Below, piece after piece: positions 1 through 10,639 of a stretch of 64,000 nt of DNA. The DNA lies in the NCBI GenBank assembly GCA_030847615.1, contig JAUMIR010000005.1, positions 211,652,645-211,716,644 on the forward strand, read 5' to 3'. A program made the position numbers and the translations under genes. The notes below the pieces were generated by a model that saw nothing but the letters and a program-made list of their open reading frames with translations, ran no database searches and was not told the DNA's origin. Numbering within the stretch: position 1 is the first letter of the stretch; each line of letters begins with the position of its first letter. The DNA comes from Gambelia wislizenii (lineage: Eukaryota; Chordata; Lepidosauria; Squamata; Crotaphytidae).

Positions 1-1223
1 CTATGCATTTCATTTTTCTGCCCTAAGTGCAGTACCTTACATTTCTCCGTATTGAATTTCATTTTGTTAGCTTTGGCCCAGCTCTCCAGTCTATCCAGGT
101 CATTTTGAATTTTGATCCTGTCCTCTAGGGTATTAGCTACTCCTCCTAATTTGGTATCATCTGCAAATTTGATAAGTATGCCCTAATTCCCTCATCCAAG
201 TCATTGATAAAGAAGTTGAATAGAAGTGGGCCCAGGACAAAACTCTGTGGCACCCCACTGGTCACATCTTTCCAAGATGAAGAGGAGCCACTGCTGAGCA
301 CCCTTTGGATTCGGCCGGTCAACCAATTACAAATCCATTTAACAGTTAACTTGTCTAGCCTACATTTTACAAGCTTGTTTGCAAGAATATCATGGGGAAA
401 CTTGTCAAAGGCCTTACTGAAATCAAGGTATACAATATCCAAAGCATTCCTTTAATCTACCAAGCTGGTAATTTTATCAAAAAAAGAGATCAGATTAGTC
501 TGGCATGACTTGTTTCTCTGAAACCCATGTTGACTTTTTGTGATTATGGCATTACCTTCTAAATGTTCACAGACTGTCTGTTTAATGATCTGCTCTAGAA
601 TCTTCCCTGGTATTGGTGTCAGACTACCTGGACGATAATTGTTGGGATCCTCTTTTCCCCCCTTTTTGAAGATGGGGACAACGTTTGCCCTCCTCCAGTC
701 TGCTGGGACTTCTCCTGTTCTCCAGGAGTTCTCAAAGATTATTGCCAATGCCTCTGAGATTACATTTGCCAGCTCTTTTAATACTCTTGGATGTAGTTCA
801 TCTGGCCCTGGAGATTTAAATTCATTTAGATTAAGAAGGTATTCCTGTACTATCTCTTTGATTATTCTGTGCTGCATTTCCCCTATTGTGTCCTCTGTTC
901 CATTCTCCTCAGGTTGCTCACCCTTTTCCTTTTCTGAAAACACTGAGGCAAAGAAGGTGTTGAGTAATTCTGCCTTTTTTCTGTCCCCTGTTAGCATTTT
1001 GCCATCTTCTCCGCGTAGTGGCACTACCATTTCCTTCTTCTTCCTTTTGCTACGGACATACCCCCCAAAAAAACCCTTTTATTGTTCTTAACTTCTCTAG
1101 CAAGCCTGAGCTCATTCTGCACTTTAGCTTTTCTGACTTTACTCCTACACATGTTCGCTATCTGTTTGAATTCTTCTTTGCTGATTTCCCCCTTTTTCCA
1201 TTTCCTATACATACTCTGTTTAA
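1..1223 (-). pseudogene. CR1 ORF2, reverse transcriptase region, broken
   Basis: Downstream of the insertion the minus strand gives the linker and RT domain: ELLNTFFASVF, NYRPGSLTPIPGKILEQI, QHGFQRNKSC, then [16 protein letters not shown] and [13 protein letters not shown]. Breaks are visible. The frame shifts near 1030-1080, a stop codon lies near 453-455 between SLVD and the YLDFSKAF block, and another shift lies near 165-180, so the FADDTKLGG catalytic block is in a different frame from the residues before it. Not functional. Confidence 0.88.
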
Positions 1224-1552
1224 GGAGATTTTCAGATGTGATTTTTGGCAGTATATATTCCAAAACAGCTCCGTTGCTGCCGTGTGGCAGGGGAGCAGTT
1301 TTGGACGATGCCTTTCCTCTGCCGAAACCTTCCGTGTCACTTCCGTGACAGAATGGAGGAAGCCGGGTCATATTTGATTCACGATTGTTGCCCTTGAGTG
1401 AAATATGACACGGCTTCCTCCATTCTGCCATGGAAGTGACACGGAGGGGTTCGTCAGAGGAACAGTGTCGTCCAAAACTGCTCCCCTGCTGCGCGGCAGC
1501 AACAGAGCTGTTTTGGAATATATACTGCTGAAAATCCCATCTGAAAATCTCC
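1224..1552. mobile_element. Fold-back DNA element, 329 bp, inserted in CR1
   Basis: Nearly the whole element is one inverted repeat. It begins GGAGATTTTCAGATG and ends with the complement, CATCTGAAAATCTCC. Internal arms also match, for example the CCATTCTG and GCAGTTTTGGACGA stretches on both sides of the centre near 1385. The flanks are TAA (1221-1223) and TAA (1553-1555), an exact 3-bp duplication. No transposase is encoded, so it must have been moved in trans. GG ends plus a 3-bp TAA duplication suggest PIF/Harbinger; that assignment is inference. Confidence 0.85.
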
Positions 1553-2054
1553 TAAAACTTAGCTCTGTTGAAAGTTCTTTAGTCATCCATCCTGGTTTCT
1601 TGAGACACCTCCCATTTTTCTTCCTCAATGGCACTGTTTGAAATTGTGCCTTCAGTATCTCCCTTTTGAGAAAGTTCCATCCATCTTGAGGTCTCTTCTC
1701 TTTTAGGATTCCTGACCATGGGATCACCCCCAGTATTTCCCTGAGTTTATTGAAATCAGCCCTCCTAAAGTCAAGAATGGGTGTCTGACAATGCCTGGCT
1801 TCTCCTTTCCATTGTATAACAAACTTCAGGAGAACATGATCACTCTCACCTAAGGATCCCACCACTTGTACCCCATTAACCAGGTCATCCCTGTTGGTTA
1901 GGATCAGATCTAAAATAGCTGACCCCCTTGTTGCCTCTTCCACCTTTTGGACCATGAAATTGTCTTCCAGGCAAGTAAGGAATTTGCTAGATCTTGAAGT
2001 TTGGGTTGAGTTAGATTTCCAGTAAATATCAGGATAGTTGAAGTCACCCATCAC
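1553..2054 (-). pseudogene. CR1 ORF2, C-terminal half of endonuclease domain
   Basis: The minus strand reads MGDFNYPDIYW at its start, then ILDLILTNRDDLV and GESDHVLL, which are the GDFN and SDH blocks of the APE-like endonuclease that nicks target DNA in CR1 elements. The N-terminal part of the domain is missing because the copy is 5'-truncated. The reading frame runs into the fold-back insertion at 1552, after which unrelated residues are added. Confidence 0.85.
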
Positions 2055-2065
2055 TACTACTACTA

Positions 2066-2359
2066 TTAAAAGTGTTTGATGTGCTTCACACCCTCTGTGT
2101 CAATAACATTTACAGCTGCCTGTATGGGGAATCACCAGAATGGAAAAGTGGTGTTGGGTGATCTGAGTGTGAGGAGCTGTGGTTTGCCTGAGCCATCCTG
2201 ATGATTATATGATGAGTTGACAACTGAATGCAGCCTATGGTAATGTGCATGGCAGGAGGTTGGACTGGATGGCCCTTGAGGTCTCTTCTAACTCTATGAT
2301 TCTATGATTCTATATCAGCAAAGACTGTGACAAACACTGAAGACAGGGGATTATACTGC
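2066..2359. other. Short unassigned stretch holding a CR1 3' end
   Basis: A (TAC)n-like run at 2054-2067 borders the truncated CR1. The remaining sequence is unassigned except for the CR1 tail at 2245-2312, listed separately. Confidence 0.4.
2245..2312 (+). mobile_element. CR1 3'-end fragment
   Basis: The stretch GGAGGTTGGACTGGATGGCC, followed by a CTCTTC-type block and ending in two ATTCTATG units, is the characteristic 3' end of CR1 elements. Only about 70 bp remain. The ATTCTATG octamer repeats are the CR1 tail in place of poly(A). Confidence 0.8.
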
Positions 2360-3342
2360 TGTTACCCAAATCACAGAGGGTTTGTGGGAACCCCATGCAT
2401 ATCCAGATATTAATATGGGGAATTTTAATTAGCTCAATATAGCAGCAAGAGGCCAGGTAATGACGGGATCTCTTGACCTATGTATACCAGTACTCACTGA
2501 TGAGACTCATGACTAGGAAATAAAATAAAAATGTTTTTTATTTAAAAAATAATAATCTTGGAAGTATTCACACCAACACTCAGGGTTCAAGCACTCACAC
2601 AAGGCTAGTGAACAAAGTAGAAACCTTGGGATAGAGGAATAGAGTTCAGGAATATTGGCTATACTGTACCTATCCAAAGAGCAGAGATTCGTGTAGCAGA
2701 AGATACTCAGAATGCAGCTGAGAGGGTCATGCAGCAAACTGGCAGAATAAAGAGGTGGGAGAAACAGGGAACATGGTGACACAGACTGACAGATTGATTG
2801 GCTGAAGGAAGATGTGCACACTTTGACTGTGTTTTGGGGTGATATTTATAGTCTGTACTCCCTCTGAAGGAGTGTTATGAGTGTCATACTATGTCTGCCA
2901 GAGTTTCCAGGGGTTAAACAATGGATTCTCTGGATGTGTTAATGATCGCTAATGACTGAATCATTGGTCCTGATGGGTCTCAGACAAACTCTATTGTTTA
3001 AGGACTGGTGTGAGGGAAACCAGTTTTGCAAGGCAAAGAGTGTCCAGCTACCTTGATTGAATTAGTGAATGACTCATTTCCATGCACGCCCAGGAGAATT
3101 AGCCTATTTCCACACTAACTTCCCAGTCCGGGGGGGGCGGGGTTGAATAATTACTAGCCAGGTATGTCCTTTAGGAATTTGGGATGGCTTCTTCCTTAGG
3201 TTTTCTGAGCACACCTTGAGTCCATGCATTTGGGAGGCCCTGATTTACTACCAACCACATGGAGTGCCAATAATAAGATAATTTATGAGATGTAGTCAAT
3301 TGATGAAATATGGAAAGGGAGAAGGTATCAGGGCAGGTAACA
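2360..3342 (-). mobile_element. Solo LTR (family member 1)
   Basis: The segment begins TGTTACCCAAAT and ends GGCAGGTAACA on the plus strand, giving TG...CA ends with complementary termini. It is alignable along its length with 35260-36115. On the minus strand both copies have a TATA box (here CTATAAATATC at 2841-2851) followed about 300 bp downstream by AATAAA (2537-2542), so transcription runs leftwards. No internal retroviral or gypsy coding region adjoins it, so it is a solo LTR. I see no clear target duplication on this copy. Confidence 0.65.
2841..2851 (-). promoter_or_regulatory. TATA box of solo LTR 1
   Basis: CTATAAATATC is read on the minus strand. The same motif is preserved at the equivalent place in the second LTR (35656-35666), and an AATAAA signal lies downstream in both, which supports a promoter role in the ancestral element. 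Confidence 0.5.
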
Positions 3343-4136
3343 TGGTTGAACTAAAGTCTTTTCCCTCTTCTCCTTTACAGGATGGTGAAATATGGAGGAT
3401 AACTCTCCCTGAGAGCATGTAGCAGCATCTGACATGTAGTCAGAAACAATTGTAATACCAAGGCTTAGACAGGAAGAATGAGGGAGAGAAATAGGAGTTT
3501 CAGAGCTAGCAACCGTGTGTGTGGGAGTTCAGACTTCAGGGGACTGGGAAAGAATCTTTCAATAGCTTCTTTGGGAACAAAACCTTTTCTCACAGAACAC
3601 AGCAATACAATGTTTATAGCTTCACTATATTAAAAATGTTTTTGTAGGCTGTGTCATTAAAATGATAAATGTCTAAAATAAATACATCCAACACACGTAT
3701 TCTTCTACAAGTTTAATGAAATGCTAATGTAATGGTTATAAATACATGGAATTATAAATGACAGATCTTAGATAATAGTTTCCAACTGCTACACCCTGTC
3801 ACATAAACTTTGATGAAGCACCTTAATAATGAGCCTGCCTTCCTATTAGATTACAAAGCCCCTTTCATTGCTTATGTCACTTCAGTAGTGTCCCCAAAGA
3901 TCAATAAATATCTTCTATGACAAGCATAAGCATTTTATAAGTACCAAGTGCAAAGCCAGTGGGTCAGATTACAGATCCCCTGGTTTGGAGGGGGAAGTTT
4001 GGAGATCAAATTCAGAGAAAACAGAGCTTATAAAAACCACTTAAAGATATTGTGGCTTCCTTATGCAATTTAAAATAGCATTTTTCAAAGGTTATCCTAC
4101 TGCAACACATTATGAAATTTAATTATTTGTTTGTCA
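3343..4136. other. Unassigned AT-rich intergenic sequence
   Basis: Nothing recognised on either strand: no long open frame, no clear repeat unit and no terminal inverted repeat. Confidence 0.4.
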
Positions 4137-4670
4137 GATTACCTTTTCTCCAATGAGCTGATGGTGGGGTACATGGCCCTCTTTCTCCCAATTTTATCCT
4201 CAGAACAGACATGTGAGGCATGTTAGCCTGAGACAGAATGACTGGTTCAAGGTCACTCAAGTAGTTCAGTGGCAACTAGACTCTCCCAAGGCCTAGTCCA
4301 ACACTAGGGAGATTTTCACATGGGGTAAATAACCCCTGGGAAGATTGGGAGAGAAACGGGGCTTTTCCAGTTGCAGCGCTCCATTTCACATGCCCCCTTC
4401 CTTCACCTGATCTCCCATCATCCTCCCTCCATCCTGCTTCCATTTCCCTCCTGCTATTTTTTACTAACAAAAGTTCTTCATTAGTAAAAAATTGCAGAAC
4501 ATACTGAGAGGGAAATGGAAACAGGATGGAGGGAGGACGACAGGAGATTGGGAGAAGGAAGGGGCCATGCAAAATGGAGCGCTGCAACCAGAACAGCCCC
4601 GTTTCTCTTCTGATCTCCCCAAGGGTTATTTCCCCCATGTGAAAATCTCCTATAACCACTACATAATATT
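4137..4670 (-). mobile_element. Old tRNA-type SINE, split by a DNA element
   Basis: On the minus strand the sequence after the insertion reads like the body of a tRNA-derived MIR-like SINE common in reptiles: GTGACCTTGAACCAGTCA, then CTCAGGCTAACATGCCTCAC and GAGGATAAAAT. The tRNA-like head resumes at 4651-4670 (TAACCACTACA on the plus strand) on the other side of the fold-back element 4308-4650. The copy is strongly diverged. The split shows that the SINE was present before the DNA element arrived. Confidence 0.55.
4308..4650. mobile_element. Fold-back DNA element, about 343 bp, inserted in a SINE
   Basis: Left end GGAGATTTTCACATGGG and right end CCCATGTGAAAATCTCC are exact complements. The arms stay complementary towards a centre near 4475, where TTTTTTACTAA faces TTAGTAAAAAA. 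Flanks are TAG and TAT, an imperfect 3-bp duplication. It belongs to the same GGAGATTTTC family as 1224-1552 and encodes nothing. Open frames on both strands here arise from the palindrome and are not genes. Confidence 0.8.
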
Positions 4671-6564
4671 GTCAATATAGACACTATAAATATGACCAGC
4701 AGTGGCTCTACCATTATGGGGGTGTTTGATGGAGAGGACTGGAGTCCACTCTTTTGTGGTTCTGCTAATATTAAACAGAATGATGTGAGGGATTCAACTA
4801 ATGAGATAAGCTGAAATTTTGTAAGGGGAGGCTGGAGTGAAGTAAGAAAAACAGGAAAACTATTTGCCATTTACAAGACAGCTAGCTGGAGATCTGGGTA
4901 ATAGCTGTTAAGGAACTAGCCATCTCAGAGAAGAGTGCTAATAGTTAATTAGCCAGCCAGGAAGACAGAGGTGAGAGAGAGTATAGTATGGAATTTCAGG
5001 GGAAGGTTAGGAAAGTATACAAATGTAACTAAGTGAACTGCAAAGAACTACCCTGGCAATGTTATTTGAGATAAAGCCTTTTTCTTTTTCATGTTGATCC
5101 ACTGCATGAGCCTATTTTGTTGGGAAATGTACTAGATCCCAGCCACATATCTATACAGATACAGAGATACACATGCCAATGTAGTTATAATCATGTTATT
5201 GCTCTTGAGACAACCTATGGGTGGGTTCTAAAGGAGGATTAAGGCAGGGCAACAGCTCCAGGGTAAAGAAGAAGAAGAAGTAATCTTGCCTCCAACACAA
5301 GCTGATTGATCTTCCATACAAGTTCAAGAGCAGAAATGTCTACAGTTAAAGAACATTTGATTATTTGCTTGGTTCTTCACCTAAGCATTGGCACAAACTC
5401 AGGCAGAAGAAATGCAACCATGTAGAATGAATCACATGATGAATTATGAATAATGTTACATCTTTAGCTCTTTGGAATAAAACTCACCAAGTCCGTCCTA
5501 TGTGCAGAAACCTTTGTAGCTAGACTCATACTTGTATCCTTTTCAGTGTGGTTGAAGAATTCATTTTTTTTTTCCTCATTTGAAACCAAAATGCTAATAT
5601 TTCTACATGTTTTGTATGTTTGATGTATTTGCCACTTTTGAGAATGACAGTGAATATGTATGTACTCCTACTGAAAAGACATGATTTAAAATACATATGC
5701 CATGCAGGGATGTAAATTATTTCATTTTCATAGACAAAGGTTAACAATTTCAGGGGGGTTTCTCCCCTGCTGGGAGAGATTGTGAGATTTTTGTGCATAT
5801 TTTGATAGTAATTTGTATTTTGGAGCTTTTTGTGAACAATTCATTCCTGAAAAACACCATCAAGAGATCCTGAAAAACACCATCAAGAGATTTTTCACAT
5901 ACACACACACATCATTTTTACCTGTTTATTTGGGTTTTTTTTAATAGTCCCAAAATGTGAAAGTTGACCATTTTTTCAATGAGGTGTCCCAGTCTATAAA
6001 CCCATCCTTTCTTGTCAACTGAGGGGAAAAACTTCAAGTATTTTTCCCATTCATAACTCTCTGTCAGATTTTAAATTGTAAATGAGAGGGGCTGGAGCTC
6101 AGCTTTATTTGAAAGCTATAATTTCCCATATCCATGAATGTGTGTAGAGAACAGTATCTTGTTTAGTAGGAAAACCACAGCACTTTCTACATGTATAAAG
6201 GTACTCTTTCCTTTAATAAATGCTGTATAGATCATATCATGGGGAAGATTTAAGTAAAAACCTGCTGACCCATCCATTCAGAAAATCATTAGCCACCACC
6301 AGATCTGTCTGAACAATTGTGAGTGGGGAGACAGTAGCAAAGTTCAGTTACATAAATACAGTTCATATCAATTGCAACATAATGCCTGATCATGCACTAA
6401 CCACTTCTAAACTGTTACTCATTCACAATATAACTTAAAAAGAATCAATGGCAAAAGTCACTTTTATGATTAAAGCAAGGATAGACAACTTCCATGGGGC
6501 TGAGGGCCACATTTGTGGCTGGGCAAATGTTCAAGGGTCACATACCCAAGGGAAATGATACTAA
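4671..6564. other. Unassigned sequence with minor simple repeats
   Basis: I recognise no gene or element. It contains (GAA)n at 5266-5280, an exact 23-bp tandem duplication at 5846-5891 and a short CA run near 5899-5912. Around 6480-6560 a phrase on ignored/enclosed 'gggccaca' type sequence (GGGCTGAGGGCCACATTTG) resembles the inner part of hAT-type repeats, but it is too decayed to call. Confidence 0.4.
5846..5891. repeat. Exact 23-bp tandem duplication
   Basis: The unit CCTGAAAAACACCATCAAGA plus GAT occurs twice head to tail with no mismatch, which indicates a recent slippage or repair duplication. Confidence 0.9.
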
Positions 6565-7504
6565 GAGATTTTCAGACCCTCTAAATATGGCATTATAAGG
6601 ATGCCAGGAGGTCGCTAATGGGTTTGCATTTCAGATGATGTTGTTGCCCACTTGCAATGCACCCGTTCGGCTATCATTCATCCGGCGCTTCTTTTTATTG
6701 ATGGGCTGAGCTGTCAGTGGATCCCCCATTCTGTTTCTGTCACGGAATGATGTGCAACTGAAAAGATGCCCCATCATGCTGGTGCAATGGCAGTGTTAGT
6801 GGGAGGTCCATGCCAGAACACTTCCAGGTGCGATCAGGACATCAAGGTAAGTAAGGACTTTTTCAGACGTCTCTTATACAGCGCAAGCAGCCTCGTTGCG
6901 TTGCAAGGCTGCTGCGCTGCAGGGCGTCCCTTTCATATGACGCTCTCCCCTGCCGGTACTGTTGCAGTACCGCAGGGACATTTGAGCATTATATTTGGCC
7001 ATATTTTAATCACGAAAGTTGATCCTGATTAAAATATGGCCAAATATAATGCTCAAATGTCCCTGCGGTACTGCAACAGTACCGGCAGGGGAGAGCGTCA
7101 TACAAAAGGGATGCCCTGCAGCGCAGCAGCCTCGCAACGCAACGAGGCTGCTTGCGCTGTATAAGAGACATCCGAGAAAGTCCTAAGACACTTTTTTGCA
7201 CTCTCCCCAGGTTACTTATTTTTTTTAAGTGTGTTTTTGTGCTTGCTGTCACTTTTTTCCTTTTATTTGCCTTTTAATTTTTGAATTTCCTGTGTTCTCC
7301 ATCTTCTCGCGAGAATGGCTGGGATTTCAAATCAGGAAGTGAATGCAGCTCTGTTTGAGCTCTGATCACTCCTGGGCATGCATGGACACACGAGAAAGGT
7401 AGATCTGAAACTTTTTTTTACCATGGCATGACAGTGACGGGAGACGGGCAGGAAAGGAGATTGCAGGACATGAACGCTTTTTTCGTTCCCTTCTGAAAAT
7501 CTCC
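6565..7504 (+). mobile_element. GG-ended non-autonomous DNA element (family A) with nested fold-back
   Basis: Ends are GAGATTTTCAGACC (one G short of the family GGAG) and TTCTGAAAATCTCC. TAA lies on both sides (6562-6564 and 7505-7507). The body is shared with the copies at 19448, 29428, 30267, 41263, 45013 and 58563: a GCCAGAACACTTCC block, a CATCAAGGTAAGTAA block, the TGTGTTTTTGTGCTTGCTGTCAC block and a CTCGCGAGAATGGCTGGGA segment. Without its 329-bp nested element (6855-7183) it is about 610 bp, the family length. No transposase is encoded. Confidence 0.8.
6855..7183. mobile_element. Nested fold-back DNA element, 329 bp
   Basis: Begins GGACTTTTTCAGACGTC and ends GACATCCGAGAAAGTCC, with TAA immediately outside both ends (6852-6854 and 7184-7186). 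The arms, including CCCTGCCGGTACTGTTGCAG and its complement, meet at a centre near 7018. It is exactly as long as the element at 1224-1552, although the inner sequences differ. Insertion is inside a family A element, so it is the younger of the two. Confidence 0.85.
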
Positions 7505-9326
7505 TAAGAGAATAAAAAATTAAAATGCATAAAATATTTTAAAAGAGAAAATCACTTCCCCAGTCCATTCCAAGACTTCATATTTTCCCAGCCTCAGTCT
7601 GCCAAGCCAAATTAAAAAGCATCTAATAAAGTTACTAAATACAAATTAACTCTTTCTATGCCACTGACCAGTTGTTAACACTTGGCCATGAACCTAACAG
7701 GAGCTCTCAAATCCATTTGTCTGGTAGCAAAGGCCAAATTCACTGCACTTACAACATCACAGCACAAGAATGAATGTGGATATACATTTGTACATTAAAT
7801 AAAATATGTACATCGTACAGATCTCTGCTTTAAAAAAAAAGAAAGAAAAGAACGGGGGGGGACCAAAACCCAGCAAATGTTTCTAACTCAAATTGTGCTG
7901 GGATGTCTGCCAGGGATTGCATTAGCAGGGGGCACTATACAGGGAGAAAATATGGAAGAGAACACACAGCACTTACTACTCTTCTCAGCCTACAGCTACA
8001 AGAGGAACGATGACCATACTGCATATGCCCAATTTGTCATTATAAGGAATAGGTTCAGGCTCTACTACACATAATATTGCATCCAGGATATTTGATTACA
8101 ACACAGAAGCTCTAACACAGAGCTTATGTTCCAAATGAGGATATACTAATGGGGGGAAATCACACACTATACTAAGGAAACCTATCAGGCCAGTGAATCA
8201 GAAGTACCAAAACCTAGTCTAGACCGGTGTGCTAAGAAGTGCCAAAACCTAAGAAATAGCTAAAGACACATAAAAATGAGGAATTTCCTTCACTGCTTGA
8301 GTCCAGTGGTTTGGACTCTGGAGCTGAATACATAATTGCTCTCAGCCTGCTGTGAAATGGTTCAGTGCAGAATCTCTCCTCCAACCCTCTCTTACTCCAT
8401 ATGTAATCAATTTCATGGGTCACGAGCAGATATACCATTAGAATCCATTTTGTTGTCTTGTTTGCCAAAACATGGTGAATTGTAGAGGAAGGGTGGTTTA
8501 AACCTTTAAACAGGATTGTTGTTGGACTTGAACTCCCATTGGCCTTATCTAGCATTGCCAATGGTAAGATGGTGGCAATACAGCAACATCTAGAAAGCCA
8601 CATGCTACCAATCTCTCCTTGAAACACAAAACTTTGAGAAAAGATGGGATTACAGTACAAGGGGAAAGTCTGCAGGACACATGCTTGGTATGCAGAAGGC
8701 TCCATGTTCAGTCATGAGCATATCTAGCTAAAAGAACAAGATACATCAATTATTTAAGGTCGTATATCAATATAAGGTAGATTCATATGTTGACTTTCAG
8801 GTGGTTTCCTGGAATTTCTCTTCACTAGTTGGTGCAGGTGAAAACTGAAGTCCAAAATATGTAGACAGCACTAATTTGGGAAAGGTTGCCATAAAAGAAA
8901 GGCTTCACAATTCCAGTTTCTGCCCACCAAACCAAAAAACTAGTGAGAGCAGTCAGAATATTTCAATGTGTTGAAGGGACTCTCTTGCCTTCCATGTGGA
9001 AATGTCAGGACCAAAGAGGGCAATGTTTTATACATGAAAAAGGAGAGTTGATGTGTTGGTTGACCAGTTCTGGCTCCAGGTTCAAAGGTTTCCTTTGAAA
9101 AGTAGTGCTGCCACACAACCCTGTTGGTGGCATTTGGTGGGCTTTCCTTGAAGTATCTGCTGGGCTCCACCTTTTCTGCATCTTAACAATGACCATACTG
9201 GCTGGTACTTGTGTGTTGATGTGTTGCTGGGGCACTTAGCAGAACATTCTTTCAGCACAGAGGAGGGCAAAAGTCTAGCAATGTGGAAACTGTCTCTACC
9301 ACTGCACTATTCTCACATCCTTTATT
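7505..9326. other. Unassigned sequence
   Basis: No gene or complete element recognised. A poly(A)-like A/G run lies at 7832-7860. A decayed MITE at 8516-8632 is listed separately. Open frames near 8232-8705 and 8940-9270 on the minus strand resemble no protein I know. Confidence 0.35.
8516..8632. repeat. Decayed palindromic MITE of the 'AACTCCCAT' type
   Basis: GATTGTTGTTGGACTTGAAC-TCCCATTGGCC, followed by GCCAATGGTAAGATGGTGGC and CAACATCTAGAAAGCCAC, matches in outline the abundant reptile repeat TTGGACTACAACTCCCAT...ATGGGAGTTGTAGTCCAACA. The match is from memory and the copy is worn. Confidence 0.4.
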
Positions 9327-9575
9327 TCATAGAATCATAGAATCTTTTTCTTTAATCTGTTAATTTTAATAACAAATGCAACAGTTGTTTACAAACAGTT
9401 TGTTGTGGCACAGCAGTAAAAAAATCATAGAATTGGGAGGGGTCACATGGGCCAACTAGCCTAACCCCCTGTCATGCAGGCATACACAACTGCAGCATTT
9501 CTGAGAGATGGCCATCCAACCTCTATTTAAAGACCACCAAAGCAGGAGAGTTCTCTCCCACAGGCAGTCACAATT
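9327..9575 (-). mobile_element. CR1 3' fragment, interrupted
   Basis: The minus-strand tail (ATAGAATCATAGAAT at 9329-9343 on plus) is separated by about 75 bp of AT-rich sequence from the rest of the CR1 3' end at 9425-9575. That part shows the GATGGCCATCCAACCTCTAT-TTAAAGACC block and the GTCATGCAGG block seen in every CR1 tail here. The intervening piece is unassigned. Confidence 0.75.
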
Positions 9576-10544
9576 TGTGACTTGATTGTTGTTGTTTTTT
9601 TGTGGGTTTTTTTGTTTGTTTGTTTTTATTTTCGTTTTTCTTCCCACATGGAAATTCCAGATCTCAGAAAAGGTACTGGACATGCTGGTTGGGGAATTCT
9701 AGGGGCTGTCATTCAAAACAGTTACTTTTCTGAGCTTTTCATACACATTTTTCATTCATACACATTTGTATATACCTTTTCCTGATATGTGTATTTTTGG
9801 TATGCCTTTATCATAACGTACTCATTTTGTAAACATTTCCCCCAACTTGTTAAGTTTGCTTGCCTGTATTTTTCAATTGTACACCTTTTCAGCTATTTGC
9901 CTTTTTAAAAAAATGTCAGTGTGATTTTGTGCATATTTTATTTCTCAGAATAGTGTTCTCTGATTGACTGGAGAGGATCATTTGAGGCTCAAGACAAGGG
10001 TAGCATGGGGGACATCTTCCAGGTGCCATGAACTTTCACCTTCTCAGATGTCCATAGGGTTTGCATGGGCTTTGGGAAGCTTGGGGGAAAACAACAAATT
10101 GAGCAGGGCCAGGTAGACTGGCAAGCAGGACTTTTGTGTGTGTGTGGGGGGGTGTTAGGAAAAGTTGCACTCCAATCTATTTGCTAGTATTGTAACCCAG
10201 ATCCAGTGCTCCATTTATCAGTCAGAGCTTCATTAGAAATGCATCATTTCTTTGCAACTTTTGCAAATATATGAATTTCCAAGGCAGGGCATGTGTCACC
10301 TCAGAAGAGGCAAGAATCTAAATTCCAAATATATTCAATCCTTGCCACCACCACCCCCAAAAAAAGAGGCCTCTTTAGGAGCAATTTGTTACTGATTTAA
10401 ATTTGTTGAACATTTTGCAATGCATATTTTGTTAATATGTTTTGTAAGTCTCCACTGAACACTTTGAGTTTGCCTACCTAAAGCGAACCTGGAAAGGAAA
10501 GTTAGTTGAGATATTAGTCATGGACAGTGAGAAGAATAAGAGTA
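9576..10544. other. Unassigned sequence
   Basis: Contains a T/G-rich simple stretch at 9590-9640 and a GT/G run at 10133-10155. Around 9675-9720 the phrase GGTTGGGGAATTCTAGG resembles a widespread short reptile repeat (compare 20690-20715). No gene recognised. Confidence 0.35.
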
Positions 10545-10620
10545 CAGTTGGCCCTCCACATTGGTGGGGGCTAGGGGAGCAGAACCCCATGAAAGTGAGG
10601 AAAAAACACAAATACGTGCA
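10545..10620 (+). mobile_element. Pogo/Tigger-like DNA transposon left end
   Basis: CAGTTGGCCCTCCACATT, followed by GGGCTAGGGGAGCAGAACCC, matches the typical terminal sequence of pogo/Tigger elements (CAGT-GGCCCTCC start, AGAACCCC inside). It is preceded by TA (10543-10544), the target of that superfamily. I see no matching right end, so it is either a fragment or interrupted by the tandem array that follows. Confidence 0.5.
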
Positions 10621-10639
10621 GTGGAGGTGGAGGCAGGTC

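Larger units (their letters stand above)
1..2065 (-). mobile_element. CR1 LINE, 5'-truncated, runs off the left edge
   Basis: This is a CR1-clade non-LTR retrotransposon read on the minus strand. It starts abruptly in the middle of the endonuclease region near 2065, which is the usual outcome of incomplete target-primed reverse transcription, and continues past base 1. The left 145 bases still encode the conserved CR1 segment after the FADD motif. A 329-bp fold-back DNA element (1224-1552) sits inside it. Protein similarity is clear, but at least two frame changes and a stop make the copy dead. Confidence 0.92.

Noticed and set aside
4276..4870. Overlapping minus-strand frames of about 128 codons
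   Set aside because: They arise from the fold-back element and the split SINE.
8232..8705. 157-codon minus-strand frame as a protein
   Set aside because: It crosses a decayed MITE and resembles nothing known to me.
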